Source of the DNA: Bradyrhizobium sp. S69
GTDB lineage: Bacteria > Pseudomonadota > Alphaproteobacteria > Rhizobiales > Xanthobacteraceae
DNA length: 61,656 nt
NCBI RefSeq assembly: GCF_009766005.1
Contig: NZ_LMUK01000012.1
Span: forward strand, 20,001-81,656
Direction of reading: 5' to 3'
The notes under the pieces: generated by a model
Databases searched by the model: none
Told to the model about the DNA's origin: nothing
What the model saw: the letters and a program-made list of their open reading frames with translations, nothing else
Translations under genes and position numbers: made by a program
In this document: positions 1 to 7,983 of the stretch, one piece after another
Position numbering within the stretch: position 1 is the first letter of the stretch
Layout: the number at the start of each line of letters is the position of its first letter

Positions 1-514
1 CCAGCGTCCACAGCGGATAAGAGGTGGTCGAGAGGTCGTGCGCGGCCTTGAGATCGCCGGCGTGATGGCTCTTCGGCACCAGCATCAGCGGCCCGTTGAT
101 CGGCATCACCTCATCGAGGAAGATCGCGATGTTCATCGCCCGCGGCTGCGGCATGCCGTCGTCGCGTTTCCAGGTGCCGTAGTCCTGGTGCCACTGCCAG
201 ACGTCGCCGGTGAAGGCCGATTTGGCGTTGATCTTGTACTGGTGCATGTAGACCTTCTCGCCGAACACCTGCTCGACCGGATCGATCATGCGCGGGTGAG
301 CGCCGAGCAGGCCGAACGCCTCGTTGTAGAGATGCGCGGCAAAGGCGGTGCGCGGCGCGCCGCTCTTCTCGCGCCATACCTCGGGGCGCTTGGTGTCGTA
401 GATCCCCTCGGCTTCGCGGGCCAAGAGGTCGACTTCCTCGCGTGAAAACAGCTCCGGCAGAAACAGCCAGCCGTCGCGGTCGAAATCCTCGATCTGTTTT
501 GGGGTCAGTTCCAT
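1..514 (-). CDS. Phytanoyl-CoA dioxygenase (PhyH) family protein, 3' end cut by window edge
   Basis: A minus-strand reading frame opens at an ATG (512-514) preceded by GGAGGAACG and stays open for 171 codons to the window edge, so the C-terminus is missing. The protein begins MELTPKQIEDFDRDGWLFLP, a typical N-terminus of PhyH-type Fe(II)/2-oxoglutarate oxygenases. The motif WQWHQDYGTW places the HxD iron ligands at H109 and D111, followed by DDGMPQPRAMNIAIFLDE, as in ectoine-hydroxylase-like members. The distal His and the 2-oxoglutarate-binding Arg would lie beyond the edge. The substrate cannot be predicted. The divergently oriented pair with a GntR/FCD regulator to the right is common in catabolic loci, but both genes here read leftward, so co-transcription is possible. 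Confidence 0.85.
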   Translation of the reverse strand, partial: MELTPKQIEDFDRDGWLFLPELFSREEVDLLAREAEGIYDTKRPEVWREKSGAPRTAFAAHLYNEAFGLLGAHPRMIDPVEQVFGEKVYMHQYKINAKSAFTGDVWQWHQDYGTWKRDDGMPQPRAMNIAIFLDEVMPINGPLMLVPKSHHAGDLKAAHDLSTTSYPLWTL

Positions 515-544
515 GCTCGTTCCTCCTTTGGTTTTGCTTCTCTT

Positions 545-639
545 CCTCATGGTGGGGCGCGCATCTTTGTGCGTCACGAACCATGGGCCGCTTGGTTCAC
601 CCTTCGAGACGCCGCTTCGTGGCTTCGCGAGGTGAGGAC
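545..639. repeat. Degenerate copy of CATCCTTCGAGACGC-type intergenic repeat
   Basis: The segment contains TTCACCCTTCGAGACGCCGC followed by GAGGTGAGGACG and, on the left, CCTCATGGTGGGGCGCGC. These resemble the arms of the better-preserved hairpin repeats at 15089-15201 and 40566-40677, but the pairing is poor. It looks like a decayed copy. Confidence 0.4.
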
Positions 640-648
640 GTCTATTCG

Positions 649-1323
649 CTATGCCGCTTCGTCAACGCGCTTCAGTCGCTCTTCCGTCATTCGTCCCGCG
701 GCGATCGCATGCGCCAGCGCGGCCTCTTCGGCGGCGTTCGCGTCGCTCGCGAAAATCTTCGCGGCGATGCTCTCATGTTCGGCCCAGGCGTTGGCGCGGT
801 AATCGAGTTCGGCCAGCACGGTCGCCATCGAGCGGCGCATATGCGGCCATTGCGGGCCGATCATCTCTTCGATCGCCGGATTGTCCGCCAGATGATAGAT
901 CGCGCGGTGAAAGTCGACGTCGAGCGCGATCAGCTCCTCCAGCGGCGTGCGCTGGTCGATCGCCCGCCCGGCATGCAGCGCCGCCTCGAGTTGCGCGCGT
1001 CCCGACGCGTCGGCCTTGGCGCGTTGCGCGGCAAGCCGCGCCGCGAGCGCGTCGATGGCGCCGCGCACCTCATAAAGCTGGCGGATCCGCTGCGGATCGA
1101 GCCGCGTCACCTCAAATCCCTTACGACCGCTTTCGGCGACCAGGCCCTGTCGGTGCAACAGATGCAGCGCATGCGAGACCGGCTGGCGGGATACCCCGAG
1201 CTTTTCGGCCAGCTCGTTCTGGCGAATGCGATGCCCCGGCGGCAGGCTGCGGTCGGTAATTCCGGCCAGAATCCGCTCGTAGACTTGGTCGATCAGGTTG
1301 GGAAGCTGATCCAGGGGCGTCAT
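649..1323 (-). CDS. GntR family transcriptional regulator, FCD (FadR-type) subfamily
   Basis: The protein has 224 residues, the usual size for this subfamily. Residues about 8-75 form a GntR winged helix-turn-helix (LIDQVYERILAGITDRSLPPG, then LAEKLGVSRQPVSHALHLL). Residues about 80-215 are helical, as in FCD ligand-binding domains, with LYEVRGAIDALAARLAA, DVDFHRAIYHLADN and EHESIAAKIFASDA carrying the Asp/His residues that usually bind a metal. Such proteins normally repress catabolic or transport genes and respond to small carboxylates. Candidate targets are the dioxygenase to the left and the divergent cupin gene at 1502. A repeated GAATTC motif lies in the shared promoter region. The start ATG at 1321-1323 is the only good one at this position. 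Confidence 0.9.
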   Translation of the reverse strand: MTPLDQLPNLIDQVYERILAGITDRSLPPGHRIRQNELAEKLGVSRQPVSHALHLLHRQGLVAESGRKGFEVTRLDPQRIRQLYEVRGAIDALAARLAAQRAKADASGRAQLEAALHAGRAIDQRTPLEELIALDVDFHRAIYHLADNPAIEEMIGPQWPHMRRSMATVLAELDYRANAWAEHESIAAKIFASDANAAEEAALAHAIAAGRMTEERLKRVDEAA

Positions 1324-1345
1324 GGGCCTATCCGGTTAGAATACG

Positions 1346-1358
1346 GAATTCAGAATTC
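1346..1358. promoter_or_regulatory. Candidate operator, GAATTC-A-GAATTC
   Basis: Two GAATTC hexamers separated by one base form a symmetric 13-bp element 23 bp upstream of the GntR gene start, in the region shared with the divergent cupin gene. It could be the autoregulatory site of the GntR protein. The assignment rests only on symmetry and position. Confidence 0.3.
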
Positions 1359-1501
1359 AAAACCTACCAAATTTACGGATATGGTCAAGCAGCCCGGTTT
1401 GACTCCATTCCAGAGATGCCGGCGTTTGCGAATCTGGTCTGGGGGCGCCAGTCTGCGGCGAGGAGGGCCGCGCCGATGCGGCCGAGACGGAGTTCAGGCA
1501 G

Positions 1502-1927
1502 ATGAGCGCAAATGACCGGCCCTTGGTCACTAGGCAGGGCCTTGAGGACGGCAACACCGCCCAGTCCGGCGGATTGAAGCTGATCACGGGCGTCGGGCCG
1601 CAACATACGCCGGCAACGAAACTCTGGTTCGGAAAGGCTTCCAATCCGCCCGGCTTTCGGTCGTTGCCGCACCATCACGGAGAGGCCGAAACCGGTGCCT
1701 ATCTGTTGTCCGGCCGCGCCCGGATTTATTTCGGCAAAAACTACAGCGAATATGTCGAGCTGGCGGAGGGCGATTTCATGTTCGTCCCGCCGTTCCTGCC
1801 GCATCTCGAAGCCAACATGAGCATCACCGAGGAACTGTGGTGGCTGGCCTGCCGCACGCCTGAAAACATCGTGGTCAACCTGCCCGACGTCGAGGATAGT
1901 TCGCTTCCGGGCTATCGCCGGGCATGA
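1502..1927 (+). CDS. Small cupin-domain protein
   Basis: This is a 141-residue single-cupin protein. The first cupin motif is visible as LPHHHGEAETGAYLLSGRARIYFG (split here at residues 56-78: H57-H59, E61 and E63 are likely metal ligands), and the second as EGDFMFVPPFLPHLEAN (residues 89-105, H101). No further domain is present, so it could be a sugar isomerase-like, dioxygenase-like or storage/sensor cupin. The substrate is unknown. It is divergent from the GntR gene and may belong to that regulator's unit. The start ATG at 1502 gives the expected short N-terminal strand before the barrel. Confidence 0.8.
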   Translation: MSANDRPLVTRQGLEDGNTAQSGGLKLITGVGPQHTPATKLWFGKASNPPGFRSLPHHHGEAETGAYLLSGRARIYFGKNYSEYVELAEGDFMFVPPFLPHLEANMSITEELWWLACRTPENIVVNLPDVEDSSLPGYRRA

Positions 1928-1943
1928 CGGTGGGGCGCTGCCG

Positions 1944-2756
1944 TCACCCCTTCAGGAATTCGATCACGATCTCGCAAAATTCCTGCGGCGCCTGCTCGAA
2001 CATCCAATGTCCGGCGCCTTCGATCATCGCGGTCTTGGCGCCGGGTACCTGGGCTGCGAGCGCGCGCAGCACGGCGGGCAGGCTTCCCTTGGTCGCGGTA
2101 CCGCCGATGAACAAGGTCGGAACCTTGATCGATTGCGCTTCGGTCTTTGCATAGGGCTTCCGGTTCTCGCCGGCCTGCCCGATCAAGGTGAAGACATTGT
2201 CGCGCAACTGCTGCTTGGGCGCGGCGGCAAGACGGCCCCACGCCCCGTCGCCCTCGATCGTCTCGAAGAACAGCTTTAGCGCGCCCTCGACGTCGCCATC
2301 GGCCACTTTCGCCGCCCCGGCCGCGAACCGCGCCGCCCGTTGCGCGGCGCCATCGGGAGCCGCGGTTGGATCGAGCGTGGCGTCGAGCTCGCCGCCGGGT
2401 TCGGCCAACACCAGCCTGCGCAACAGATCGGGGCGTTGCTGGGCAACCCGAAACGAAATGTGGCCGCCGCGGGAATGCCCCATCAGATCCACTGGCCCGT
2501 CGCCCAGCCTTTCGAGGAAACCGATCATATCGGCGACATGCTGCGCCATCAGATAATCGTTGCCGACGCCATCCCAGTGCTCAGGGAAGAAGTGCCGCAG
2601 GCTGACCGCGATCACGCGATGTTTTTTCGATAGCGGGCCCATTACTGCCGACCAGGTCCGGAAATCACCCAGCGTGCCATGCACGCAGACCAGCGGCCGG
2701 CCTCTCCCGATTTCGAGATAGGCCATGTCGTATCCGTTGACGGGCAAGGTTTGCAT
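1944..2756 (-). CDS. Alpha/beta hydrolase fold protein (copy 1 of a tandem pair)
   Basis: The 270-residue protein has a complete alpha/beta hydrolase core: oxyanion-hole HG in LVCVHGTLGDF (residues 22-32), nucleophile elbow GHSRGG with S95, and a C-terminal catalytic His in GAGHWMF. It is 22 bp downstream of a homologue of exactly the same length on the same strand, and the first 15 residues of the two (MQTLPVNGYDMAYLE) are identical apart from this shared start. The two therefore look like a recent-to-intermediate tandem duplication and are probably co-transcribed, with this copy distal. Family members hydrolyse esters, lactones or C-C bonds in ring-fission products. The substrate cannot be read from sequence. 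Confidence 0.87.
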   Translation of the reverse strand: MQTLPVNGYDMAYLEIGRGRPLVCVHGTLGDFRTWSAVMGPLSKKHRVIAVSLRHFFPEHWDGVGNDYLMAQHVADMIGFLERLGDGPVDLMGHSRGGHISFRVAQQRPDLLRRLVLAEPGGELDATLDPTAAPDGAAQRAARFAAGAAKVADGDVEGALKLFFETIEGDGAWGRLAAAPKQQLRDNVFTLIGQAGENRKPYAKTEAQSIKVPTLFIGGTATKGSLPAVLRALAAQVPGAKTAMIEGAGHWMFEQAPQEFCEIVIEFLKG

Positions 2757-2777
2757 CGGATTTTCCGCTAGGCTTCC

Positions 2778-3590
2778 CTATGACGCGCCGAGAAATTCGA
2801 GCACGACCTCGCAAAACTTCTGCGGCGCCTGTTCGAACATCGGGTGCGTGGTGTTGGGGATCATCACGGTTCTGGAGTTGCGAACATGGGTTGCGAGCCC
2901 GTGCAGCACCTGCGGCAGCGTTCCCTTGGTTCGGGCGCCGCCGATGAACAGCGTCGGCATTTCGATCGCCTCCGCGTCCGCCTTTGAGAACGGCGGTCGG
3001 CGGTCGCGGGCCTGCCCGATCAAGGTGACCGCGTTATCCAGCAATTGCTGTTTCGGCGCCGCCGGCAGCCGGGTCCAGGCGCCGGGCCCTTCGATCGCAT
3101 CGAAGAAGAATTTCAGCCCGCCCTCGACATCGCCGGCGGCGATCTTTTCGGCCGCGGTCGCGATCCTCGCGGCGAGCGGAGAGGGACCGGGCTTATGGTC
3201 CGGATCGAGCGTGGCATCGAGTTCGCCGCCGGGCTCGGCCAGGATAAGCTTGCGCAATAGATCAGGCCGCTGCTGCGCCACCCGAAACGCGATATGGCCG
3301 CCGCGGGAATGCCCCATCAGGTCCACCGGGCCGACCTTCAGGTGCTCGATGAAGGCAATGACATCGGCGACGTGCTGCGCGATCGAATAGCTGTCGCCGC
3401 TTCCGTCCCACAGCTCGGGAAAGAAGTGCCGCAGGGACACCGCGATGACCCGATGCTGCCCGGATAATGGCCCGAGCACGCAAGACCAGATGCGGAAGTC
3501 GCACAGCGAGCCGTGCACGCACAGCAAGGGCGGCCCTTCGCCGACCTCGAGATAGGCCATGTCGTAACCGTTGACGGGAAGGGTTTGCAT
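2778..3590 (-). CDS. Alpha/beta hydrolase fold protein (copy 2 of a tandem pair)
   Basis: Also 270 residues, this protein has the same architecture as its downstream neighbour: CVHGSLCDF oxyanion loop, GHSRGGH nucleophile elbow (S95), EPGGELDATLDP in the middle, and NTTHPMF as the likely catalytic His region. It is the promoter-proximal gene of the pair and faces the divergent alkyltransferase gene at 3730. The lid segment after EPGGELDATLD (about residues 115-165) differs most between copies, which would suit different substrate preferences. Reading from the ATG at 3588-3590 preserves the identical N-terminus shared with copy 1. Confidence 0.87.
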   Translation of the reverse strand: MQTLPVNGYDMAYLEVGEGPPLLCVHGSLCDFRIWSCVLGPLSGQHRVIAVSLRHFFPELWDGSGDSYSIAQHVADVIAFIEHLKVGPVDLMGHSRGGHIAFRVAQQRPDLLRKLILAEPGGELDATLDPDHKPGPSPLAARIATAAEKIAAGDVEGGLKFFFDAIEGPGAWTRLPAAPKQQLLDNAVTLIGQARDRRPPFSKADAEAIEMPTLFIGGARTKGTLPQVLHGLATHVRNSRTVMIPNTTHPMFEQAPQKFCEVVLEFLGAS

Positions 3591-3729
3591 GGCGGGCGCG
3601 GCGTTCGATCCGGGGATTTCACAGGCTTGTTGCGGCCAAATTGCCCCGGAATCCGGGTGGACCGCAACCGCTTTGATACTTAGATTCTAGCGAGGGAAGA
3701 CCGGCTCAAATCAGGTTTTGGAGCTCGCC

Positions 3730-4272
3730 ATGAACGGGCAATATTTTGCGATTTTCGACACCGCGCTCGGCCGCTGCGGCCTCGCCTGGAGCGAACGCGG
3801 TATCAACGCGGTGCAACTGCCGATGGGCGCCGAGGACAAGACCCGCGCCCGGATTCGGCAGCGCTATGGCGACATCACGGAATCGCCGCCCCCCGCCGAG
3901 GTGCAGGCGGCGATCGAGGGGATCGTCGAGTTGCTGGCCGGCAAGCCGAAAGACCTGACGGCCGTCGTCCTCGATCTCGACGGCGTTCCCGAATTCAACC
4001 GCGGCGTCTACGATATCGCGCGCGCTATACCGCCGGGCAAGACCTTGACCTATGGCGATATCGCCAAGAAACTCGGTGGCGTTGAGCTGTCGCGCGACGT
4101 CGGCCAGGCGCTCGGGCGCAATCCCTGTCCGATCGTGGTGCCGTGTCACCGCGTGCTGGCCGCCGGTGGCAAGCCCGGCGGCTTCTCCGCCAATGGCGGC
4201 GTGGTGACAAAACTCAAGATGCTGGAGATTGAGGGCGCGGTGGTCAATTACACGCCGAGCCTGTTCGATTAA
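3730..4272 (+). CDS. ogt: Methylated-DNA--[protein]-cysteine S-methyltransferase (Ogt/Ada C-terminal type)
   Basis: This suicide DNA-repair protein transfers alkyl groups from O6-alkylguanine in DNA to its own cysteine. The active-site motif is VVPCHRV with acceptor Cys about residue 139. It is preceded by the helix-turn-helix part FNRGVYDIARAIPPGKTLTYGDIA and the Arg/Asn segment LGRNPCPI, and followed by GGFSANGG. The length (180 residues) fits a stand-alone alkyltransferase, not an Ada fusion. A TTG twelve bases upstream would extend the protein by four residues, but the ATG at 3730 has GGAG (3720-3723) at correct spacing and is preferred. It is a single gene, divergent from the hydrolase pair. 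Confidence 0.92.
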   Translation: MNGQYFAIFDTALGRCGLAWSERGINAVQLPMGAEDKTRARIRQRYGDITESPPPAEVQAAIEGIVELLAGKPKDLTAVVLDLDGVPEFNRGVYDIARAIPPGKTLTYGDIAKKLGGVELSRDVGQALGRNPCPIVVPCHRVLAAGGKPGGFSANGGVVTKLKMLEIEGAVVNYTPSLFD

Positions 4273-4288
4273 GCCGCTCCCGGCCTGC

Positions 4289-5158
4289 CTAGATCGCCTC
4301 GCATGAAAATCCGTTGCCCTTGCGACGGATTTTGCCGGTCGAGGGCGAGGGGAAATGCGCGGTGCAGCACAGCGTATCGGTGTCGCAATAGCGATCGAGG
4401 AAGCTGCGTCGCGTCGCGGCGGCTTCCGCCTGATCGACGTCGAACTTGGCCGACAATTCCGGGTGATGCGTCTGCAAAGGCGAATGCATCAAATCGCCGG
4501 CGAACACGGCGTCATCCTTGCCCTTGCCGAAAGCAAAGGCGACATGGCCGGGCGTGTGACCTGGCGTCGGCAGGATACGGACGTGATCGCCGATCGCGTA
4601 GTCGTTGCGCACGATCTCGGCCTTGTTGGCGTTGACGATCGGCAACACGCTGTCGGCGAACGGCGGCACTTCGGCCTTGGCGTTCTGTTCGGTCCAGTAA
4701 TCGAACTCGCCCTTGCCGAACACGTAACGAGCGTTGGGAAAGGTCGGCACCCAGCGGCCGTTTTCCAGCCGCGTGTTCCAGCCGACATGGTCGACATGCA
4801 AATGCGTGCACATCACGAAGTCGATGTCGCCGACCGAAAAGCCGGCGGTCGCCAGCGCGCGCATATAGGTGTCGTCGGTCTTCATATTCCAATTCGGGCG
4901 TAGCGGCCGCGGCTTGTCATTGCCGATGCAGCTGTCGATCAGAATGGTGTGATGCGGCGTCTTCACGATGTAGGACTGGAAACAAAGGATCGTCACGTCA
5001 TTGGCGTCGAGCGCGCCGGCCTTTTGCATCCAGGAGCGGTTTTCCGCCAACAGCTCCGGCGTCAGCGCGGGCAGCATATCCAGCGCCGGTAGGAACGTGG
5101 TTTCCTGCTCGATGATGCGATGGATGGTGAAGTCGCCGGCGGTGAGTTTCAGGCTCAT
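4289..5158 (-). CDS. Metallo-beta-lactamase fold hydrolase (paralogue of 6836-7687)
   Basis: The 289-residue protein has the full dinuclear metal signature: THLHVDHVGW (H119, H121, D123, H124), a later PTPGHTPGHVAF with a metal His, VFAGDLMHSP with the bridging Asp, and a C-terminal TAHFPSP. This subgroup contains lactonases, quorum-quenching-type hydrolases and N-acyl hydrolases; the substrate here is unknown. It lies 16 bp from the GST gene on the same strand, and a paralogue sits two genes away, so the GST, fumarylacetoacetate-hydrolase-like gene and two MBL genes may form one catabolic cluster. No signal peptide is visible, so it is probably cytoplasmic. Confidence 0.88.
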   Translation of the reverse strand: MSLKLTAGDFTIHRIIEQETTFLPALDMLPALTPELLAENRSWMQKAGALDANDVTILCFQSYIVKTPHHTILIDSCIGNDKPRPLRPNWNMKTDDTYMRALATAGFSVGDIDFVMCTHLHVDHVGWNTRLENGRWVPTFPNARYVFGKGEFDYWTEQNAKAEVPPFADSVLPIVNANKAEIVRNDYAIGDHVRILPTPGHTPGHVAFAFGKGKDDAVFAGDLMHSPLQTHHPELSAKFDVDQAEAAATRRSFLDRYCDTDTLCCTAHFPSPSTGKIRRKGNGFSCEAI

Positions 5159-5174
5159 GGTAAACTCCTACAAT

Positions 5175-5789
5175 TCAGGCGGCGGGCGGCACCGAGATAT
5201 TCACCGACGGCCGTTCCAGCATCTTCTGATGGAAGGCGTCGAGTTTTGGATAGGCCTTGTGCCAGCCGCAATCGGGAAAGCGGAAATCGGCATAGCCGAG
5301 CACGCAAACCAGGGCGATCTGCGCGATGTCGAACGGCCGCGCCAGCATGTCCGGATGGTTCTCGAAGCGCGCCATGCCCTTCCAGGCCCGGTTCCAGTGA
5401 TCGTCGGACCAGGCCTGCCACTGCAGGCCCTGCGGCCGCACCATCCGCTCGTAACGGCAGAGCAGCATCGAATCGAGCATGCCCTGCAGCAAGGAGTGAT
5501 CGCTTTTCACCTTCCAGCGCGTCGGACCGGACGCCGGGATCAGCTTGCCGCCACCGGCGAGTTCGTCGAGATATTCGACGATGACGTAGGAATCCAGCAC
5601 CACATCGCCATTGTCGAGGATCAGCGCCGGCAGTTTCTTCACCGGATTGATCAGCGAATATTCCTCGTTGGGCTGGCCCGGCGCCACGCTTGCCGGCACG
5701 AATTCGATTTTATCGATCAGCCCAAGCTCGATCGCGGCAATGCGCACCTTGCGGGCGAACGGCGAGGCCTGGGAGAAGGTGAGTTTCAT
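5175..5789 (-). CDS. Glutathione S-transferase family protein
   Basis: A 204-residue GST. The N-terminal thioredoxin fold begins MKLTFSQASPFARKVRIAAIELG with the SPFARKV glutathione-binding turn, followed by NPVKKLPALILDNGDVVLDSYVIVEYL, which contains the cis-Pro and the D-S glutathione contact. The C-terminal half is all-helical. The frame continues nine codons further upstream, but the ATG at 5787-5789 has AAGGAC upstream and aligns with the family's usual N-terminus, so it is chosen. Adjacent to a fumarylacetoacetate-hydrolase-family gene, it could act as an isomerase on a ring-cleavage product, but nothing in the sequence proves that. Confidence 0.88.
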   Translation of the reverse strand: MKLTFSQASPFARKVRIAAIELGLIDKIEFVPASVAPGQPNEEYSLINPVKKLPALILDNGDVVLDSYVIVEYLDELAGGGKLIPASGPTRWKVKSDHSLLQGMLDSMLLCRYERMVRPQGLQWQAWSDDHWNRAWKGMARFENHPDMLARPFDIAQIALVCVLGYADFRFPDCGWHKAYPKLDAFHQKMLERPSVNISVPPAA

Positions 5790-5817
5790 GGCGAATGTCC
5801 TTGAACTGGCTTTCAAC

Positions 5818-5896
5818 CGTCATTGCGAGGAGCGAAGCGACGAAGCAATCCATTCTTTGTAGCCCAATGGATTGCTTCGCTTCGCTCGCAATGACG
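5818..5896. repeat. Bradyrhizobium-type palindromic repeat (CGTCATTGCGAGG...CGCAATGACG)
   Basis: A long imperfect inverted repeat: the left arm begins CGTCATTGCGAGGAGCGAAG and the right arm ends with CGCTCGCAATGACG, with the shared inner sequence AAGCAATCC/GGATTGCTT. A second copy lies at 16877-16956. It would fold into a stable hairpin and is widespread in this bacterial group. It sits between the GST gene start and the 3' end of the next minus-strand gene. Confidence 0.9.
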
Positions 5897-5927
5897 TGGC
5901 TGGCGTCGAAGCCCGACGCCAGGAGGC

Positions 5928-6770
5928 TTACGCCTCGATGATCTGCTGGCGCTGTTCGCCGAGACCTTCGATGCCGAGCGTGACGACGTCGCCGACGTTG
6001 AGGTATTTCGGCGGCTTCATGCCGGTGCCGACGCCGGGAGGCGTGCCGGTGGTGACGATGTCGCCGGGCAGCAGGGTCATGAACTGCGAGACGTAGGAAA
6101 TGCACTTCGCCATCGTGAAGATCATGGTCGAGGTCGATCCGGTCTGGCAGCGCTTGCCGTTGACGTCGAGCCACAACGACAGCTTCTGCACGTCGGCGAT
6201 CTCATCCTTGGTCACGAGCCACGGGCCGAGCGGGCCGAAGGTGTCATGCGACTTGCCCTTGGTCCATTGGCCCAAACGCTCGATCTGGAAGTTGCGCTCG
6301 GAGACGTCGTTGCAGACGCAATAGCCGGCGACATGATTGAGCGCGTCGGCCTCGCTGACGTATTTGGCACGGGTGCCGATAATGGCGGCGATTTCGACTT
6401 CCCAGTCGAGCTTGGTCGAGCCGCGCGGCTTTTCGACATTGTCGTACGGGCCGCTCAGCGCGGTATTGGCCTTCAGGAAAAAGATCGGCTCTGCCGGGAT
6501 CGGATTGCCGGTTTCCTTGGCATGGTCGACATAGTTCAGCCCGATCGCGACGAATTTCGAGATGCCGGTGACCGGTGCGCCGATCCGCGGCTTGCCGTCG
6601 ACGGCAGGAAGCTTGGAGGCGTCGAGGCCGGCCAGCTTGGCCAGCGAGGCCGGTGCATAGGCCTCGCCATTGAGGTCCTTCACATGCGCGGACAAGTCGC
6701 GCAATTGACCCGATTTATCGATCAGGCCGGGCTTTTCCTGGCCAAGGTTGCCATAACGTACAAGCTTCAT
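5928..6770 (-). CDS. Fumarylacetoacetate hydrolase (FAH) family protein
   Basis: The 280-residue protein has the FAH fold: an N-terminal cap (MKLVRYGNLGQEKPGLIDKSG) followed by the mixed-beta-roll catalytic domain. Visible family motifs are IGLNYVDHAKE, KLDWEVEIAAIIG (metal-binding Glu residues), YCVCNDVSERNFQ, KSHDTFGPLGPW and GDIVTTGTPPGVG. Enzymes of this size and type cleave C-C bonds in acylpyruvates, decarboxylate or isomerise homoprotocatechuate products, or cleave ureidoglycolate or 2,4-diketo-3-deoxy sugar acids, so the name must stay generic. A GTG three codons upstream is possible, but the ATG at 6768-6770 has GGGAG at good spacing. The GST gene follows at 138 bp with a repeat between them. 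Confidence 0.9.
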   Translation of the reverse strand: MKLVRYGNLGQEKPGLIDKSGQLRDLSAHVKDLNGEAYAPASLAKLAGLDASKLPAVDGKPRIGAPVTGISKFVAIGLNYVDHAKETGNPIPAEPIFFLKANTALSGPYDNVEKPRGSTKLDWEVEIAAIIGTRAKYVSEADALNHVAGYCVCNDVSERNFQIERLGQWTKGKSHDTFGPLGPWLVTKDEIADVQKLSLWLDVNGKRCQTGSTSTMIFTMAKCISYVSQFMTLLPGDIVTTGTPPGVGTGMKPPKYLNVGDVVTLGIEGLGEQRQQIIEA

Positions 6771-6835
6771 TTTAATCACTCCCTTCGAGGGTTTTCGTTA
6801 CTTTCGATGCTTCATGGAACAGGGCGGGACGAAAT

Positions 6836-7687
6836 TCAACTGCCCAAAACGACGTATTTGAAGGCGCTGCCGTCACGCTGGATGCGGCCGGCGTTGAAAT
6901 GGCCGCCGATCACCAGGGTCGGGGTGTCGGCGAAGCGGGCGAACAATTCGCGCCGTGTCACAGCGGATTGAACCGGATCGGAATCGGCGGTGGACGACCA
7001 GTCGAGATGGGCCATCTGACAAGGGTGGTGGGCGACATCGCCGGTCAGCAAGCCCTGTTCGCCGTCCGACGTGATGTGAAGGCTCACATGGCCCGGGCTG
7101 TGGCCGGGCGTCGATATCAGGGTGATTTCATCGCAGATCCTGGCATCGCCGGCGACCAGGTCAGCCTTGCCGGCATCGACGATCGGCTTCACGGAATCGT
7201 TAAATACCGCTGATTTATCGTCCTCGTCGCTGTGGTCGCGCCAGTGCTCATATTCGGTCCTGCCGAAGACATAGCGGGCATTGACAAAAGTCGGCACCCA
7301 TTTGCCGGCCTCCAGTCTGGTGTTCCAGCCGACATGGTCGACATGCAGATGGGTGCAAAGCACGGTGTCGATGCTGTCGGGTGCAAAGCCCGCCGCGGTC
7401 AGCGTATCCAGGAATGGATCCTTCCGGTTATTCCAGGTCGGCACCTTGCGGCCTTCCTTGTCATTGCCGAGCCCGGTATCGACCACGATCCGGCGTGAGG
7501 GCGTCTCGATCACCAGCGAATGGATCGACATCTTGAGGCGACCTTCTTCGGTGGCGAAATGCGGAATCAGCCAGGGCAGCCGCTGGATTTCCTCATTGCT
7601 GGCGAGCGGCAGGATAAATCGCGTGCTGCCGACCGTCTCCAACTCGACGATCTTGGTGATCCTGACCCTGCCGACATTCCAGTGCAT
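6836..7687 (-). CDS. Metallo-beta-lactamase fold hydrolase (paralogue of 4289-5158)
   Basis: A 283-residue MBL protein. The metal motif CTHLHVDHVGWNTRLE (H113, H115, D117, H118) is identical to the paralogue's over VDHVGWNTRLE, and the later elements STPGHSPGHVSL, LLTGDVAHHP and GGHFNAGRI are also conserved. The two copies flank a GST and an FAH-family gene on the same strand, which suggests duplication followed by insertion or a locus built around related hydrolytic steps. This copy is the first gene of the leftward group, and a 296-bp gap separates it from the divergent ABC operon. No signal peptide is present. Confidence 0.88.
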   Translation of the reverse strand: MHWNVGRVRITKIVELETVGSTRFILPLASNEEIQRLPWLIPHFATEEGRLKMSIHSLVIETPSRRIVVDTGLGNDKEGRKVPTWNNRKDPFLDTLTAAGFAPDSIDTVLCTHLHVDHVGWNTRLEAGKWVPTFVNARYVFGRTEYEHWRDHSDEDDKSAVFNDSVKPIVDAGKADLVAGDARICDEITLISTPGHSPGHVSLHITSDGEQGLLTGDVAHHPCQMAHLDWSSTADSDPVQSAVTRRELFARFADTPTLVIGGHFNAGRIQRDGSAFKYVVLGS

Positions 7688-7983
7688 CCGGCGTTTTCCC
7701 TGAAGCTTGGTTTGTTGGGGCGGAAGATGCTGGTTTCCGACGCCTCGCGCAATGGATCAGCCCGCGCTCTGGCGCATTGACGGGCATGCAAAACAGGGGT
7801 GCTGCGATGCAGAAGCAGCTTTTCAACATCGCCTCAAACACTTCAACTAATCGGCACTGACGAGGTCCTTTTTTGGATCGTCTGGCGCATTCTTTGGCAC
7901 ATCTGTTGCATCTATTTCGCGACGAGTTGCAAGGCGCCAAGATCGCCCGGGCGCTTGGAAAAAGGCATTGCGGATTGGTGCAG
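7688..7983. other. Intergenic region between divergent MBL and ABC operon
   Basis: The 296 bp hold no convincing gene. Short frames here have no family features. It must carry the promoters of both divergent units, but I see no clear palindrome or riboswitch-like fold. Confidence 0.5.

Noticed and set aside
7688..7983. Riboswitch upstream of the polyamine-type ABC operon
   Set aside because: No conserved riboswitch core could be recognised. Only a divergent promoter region is supported.
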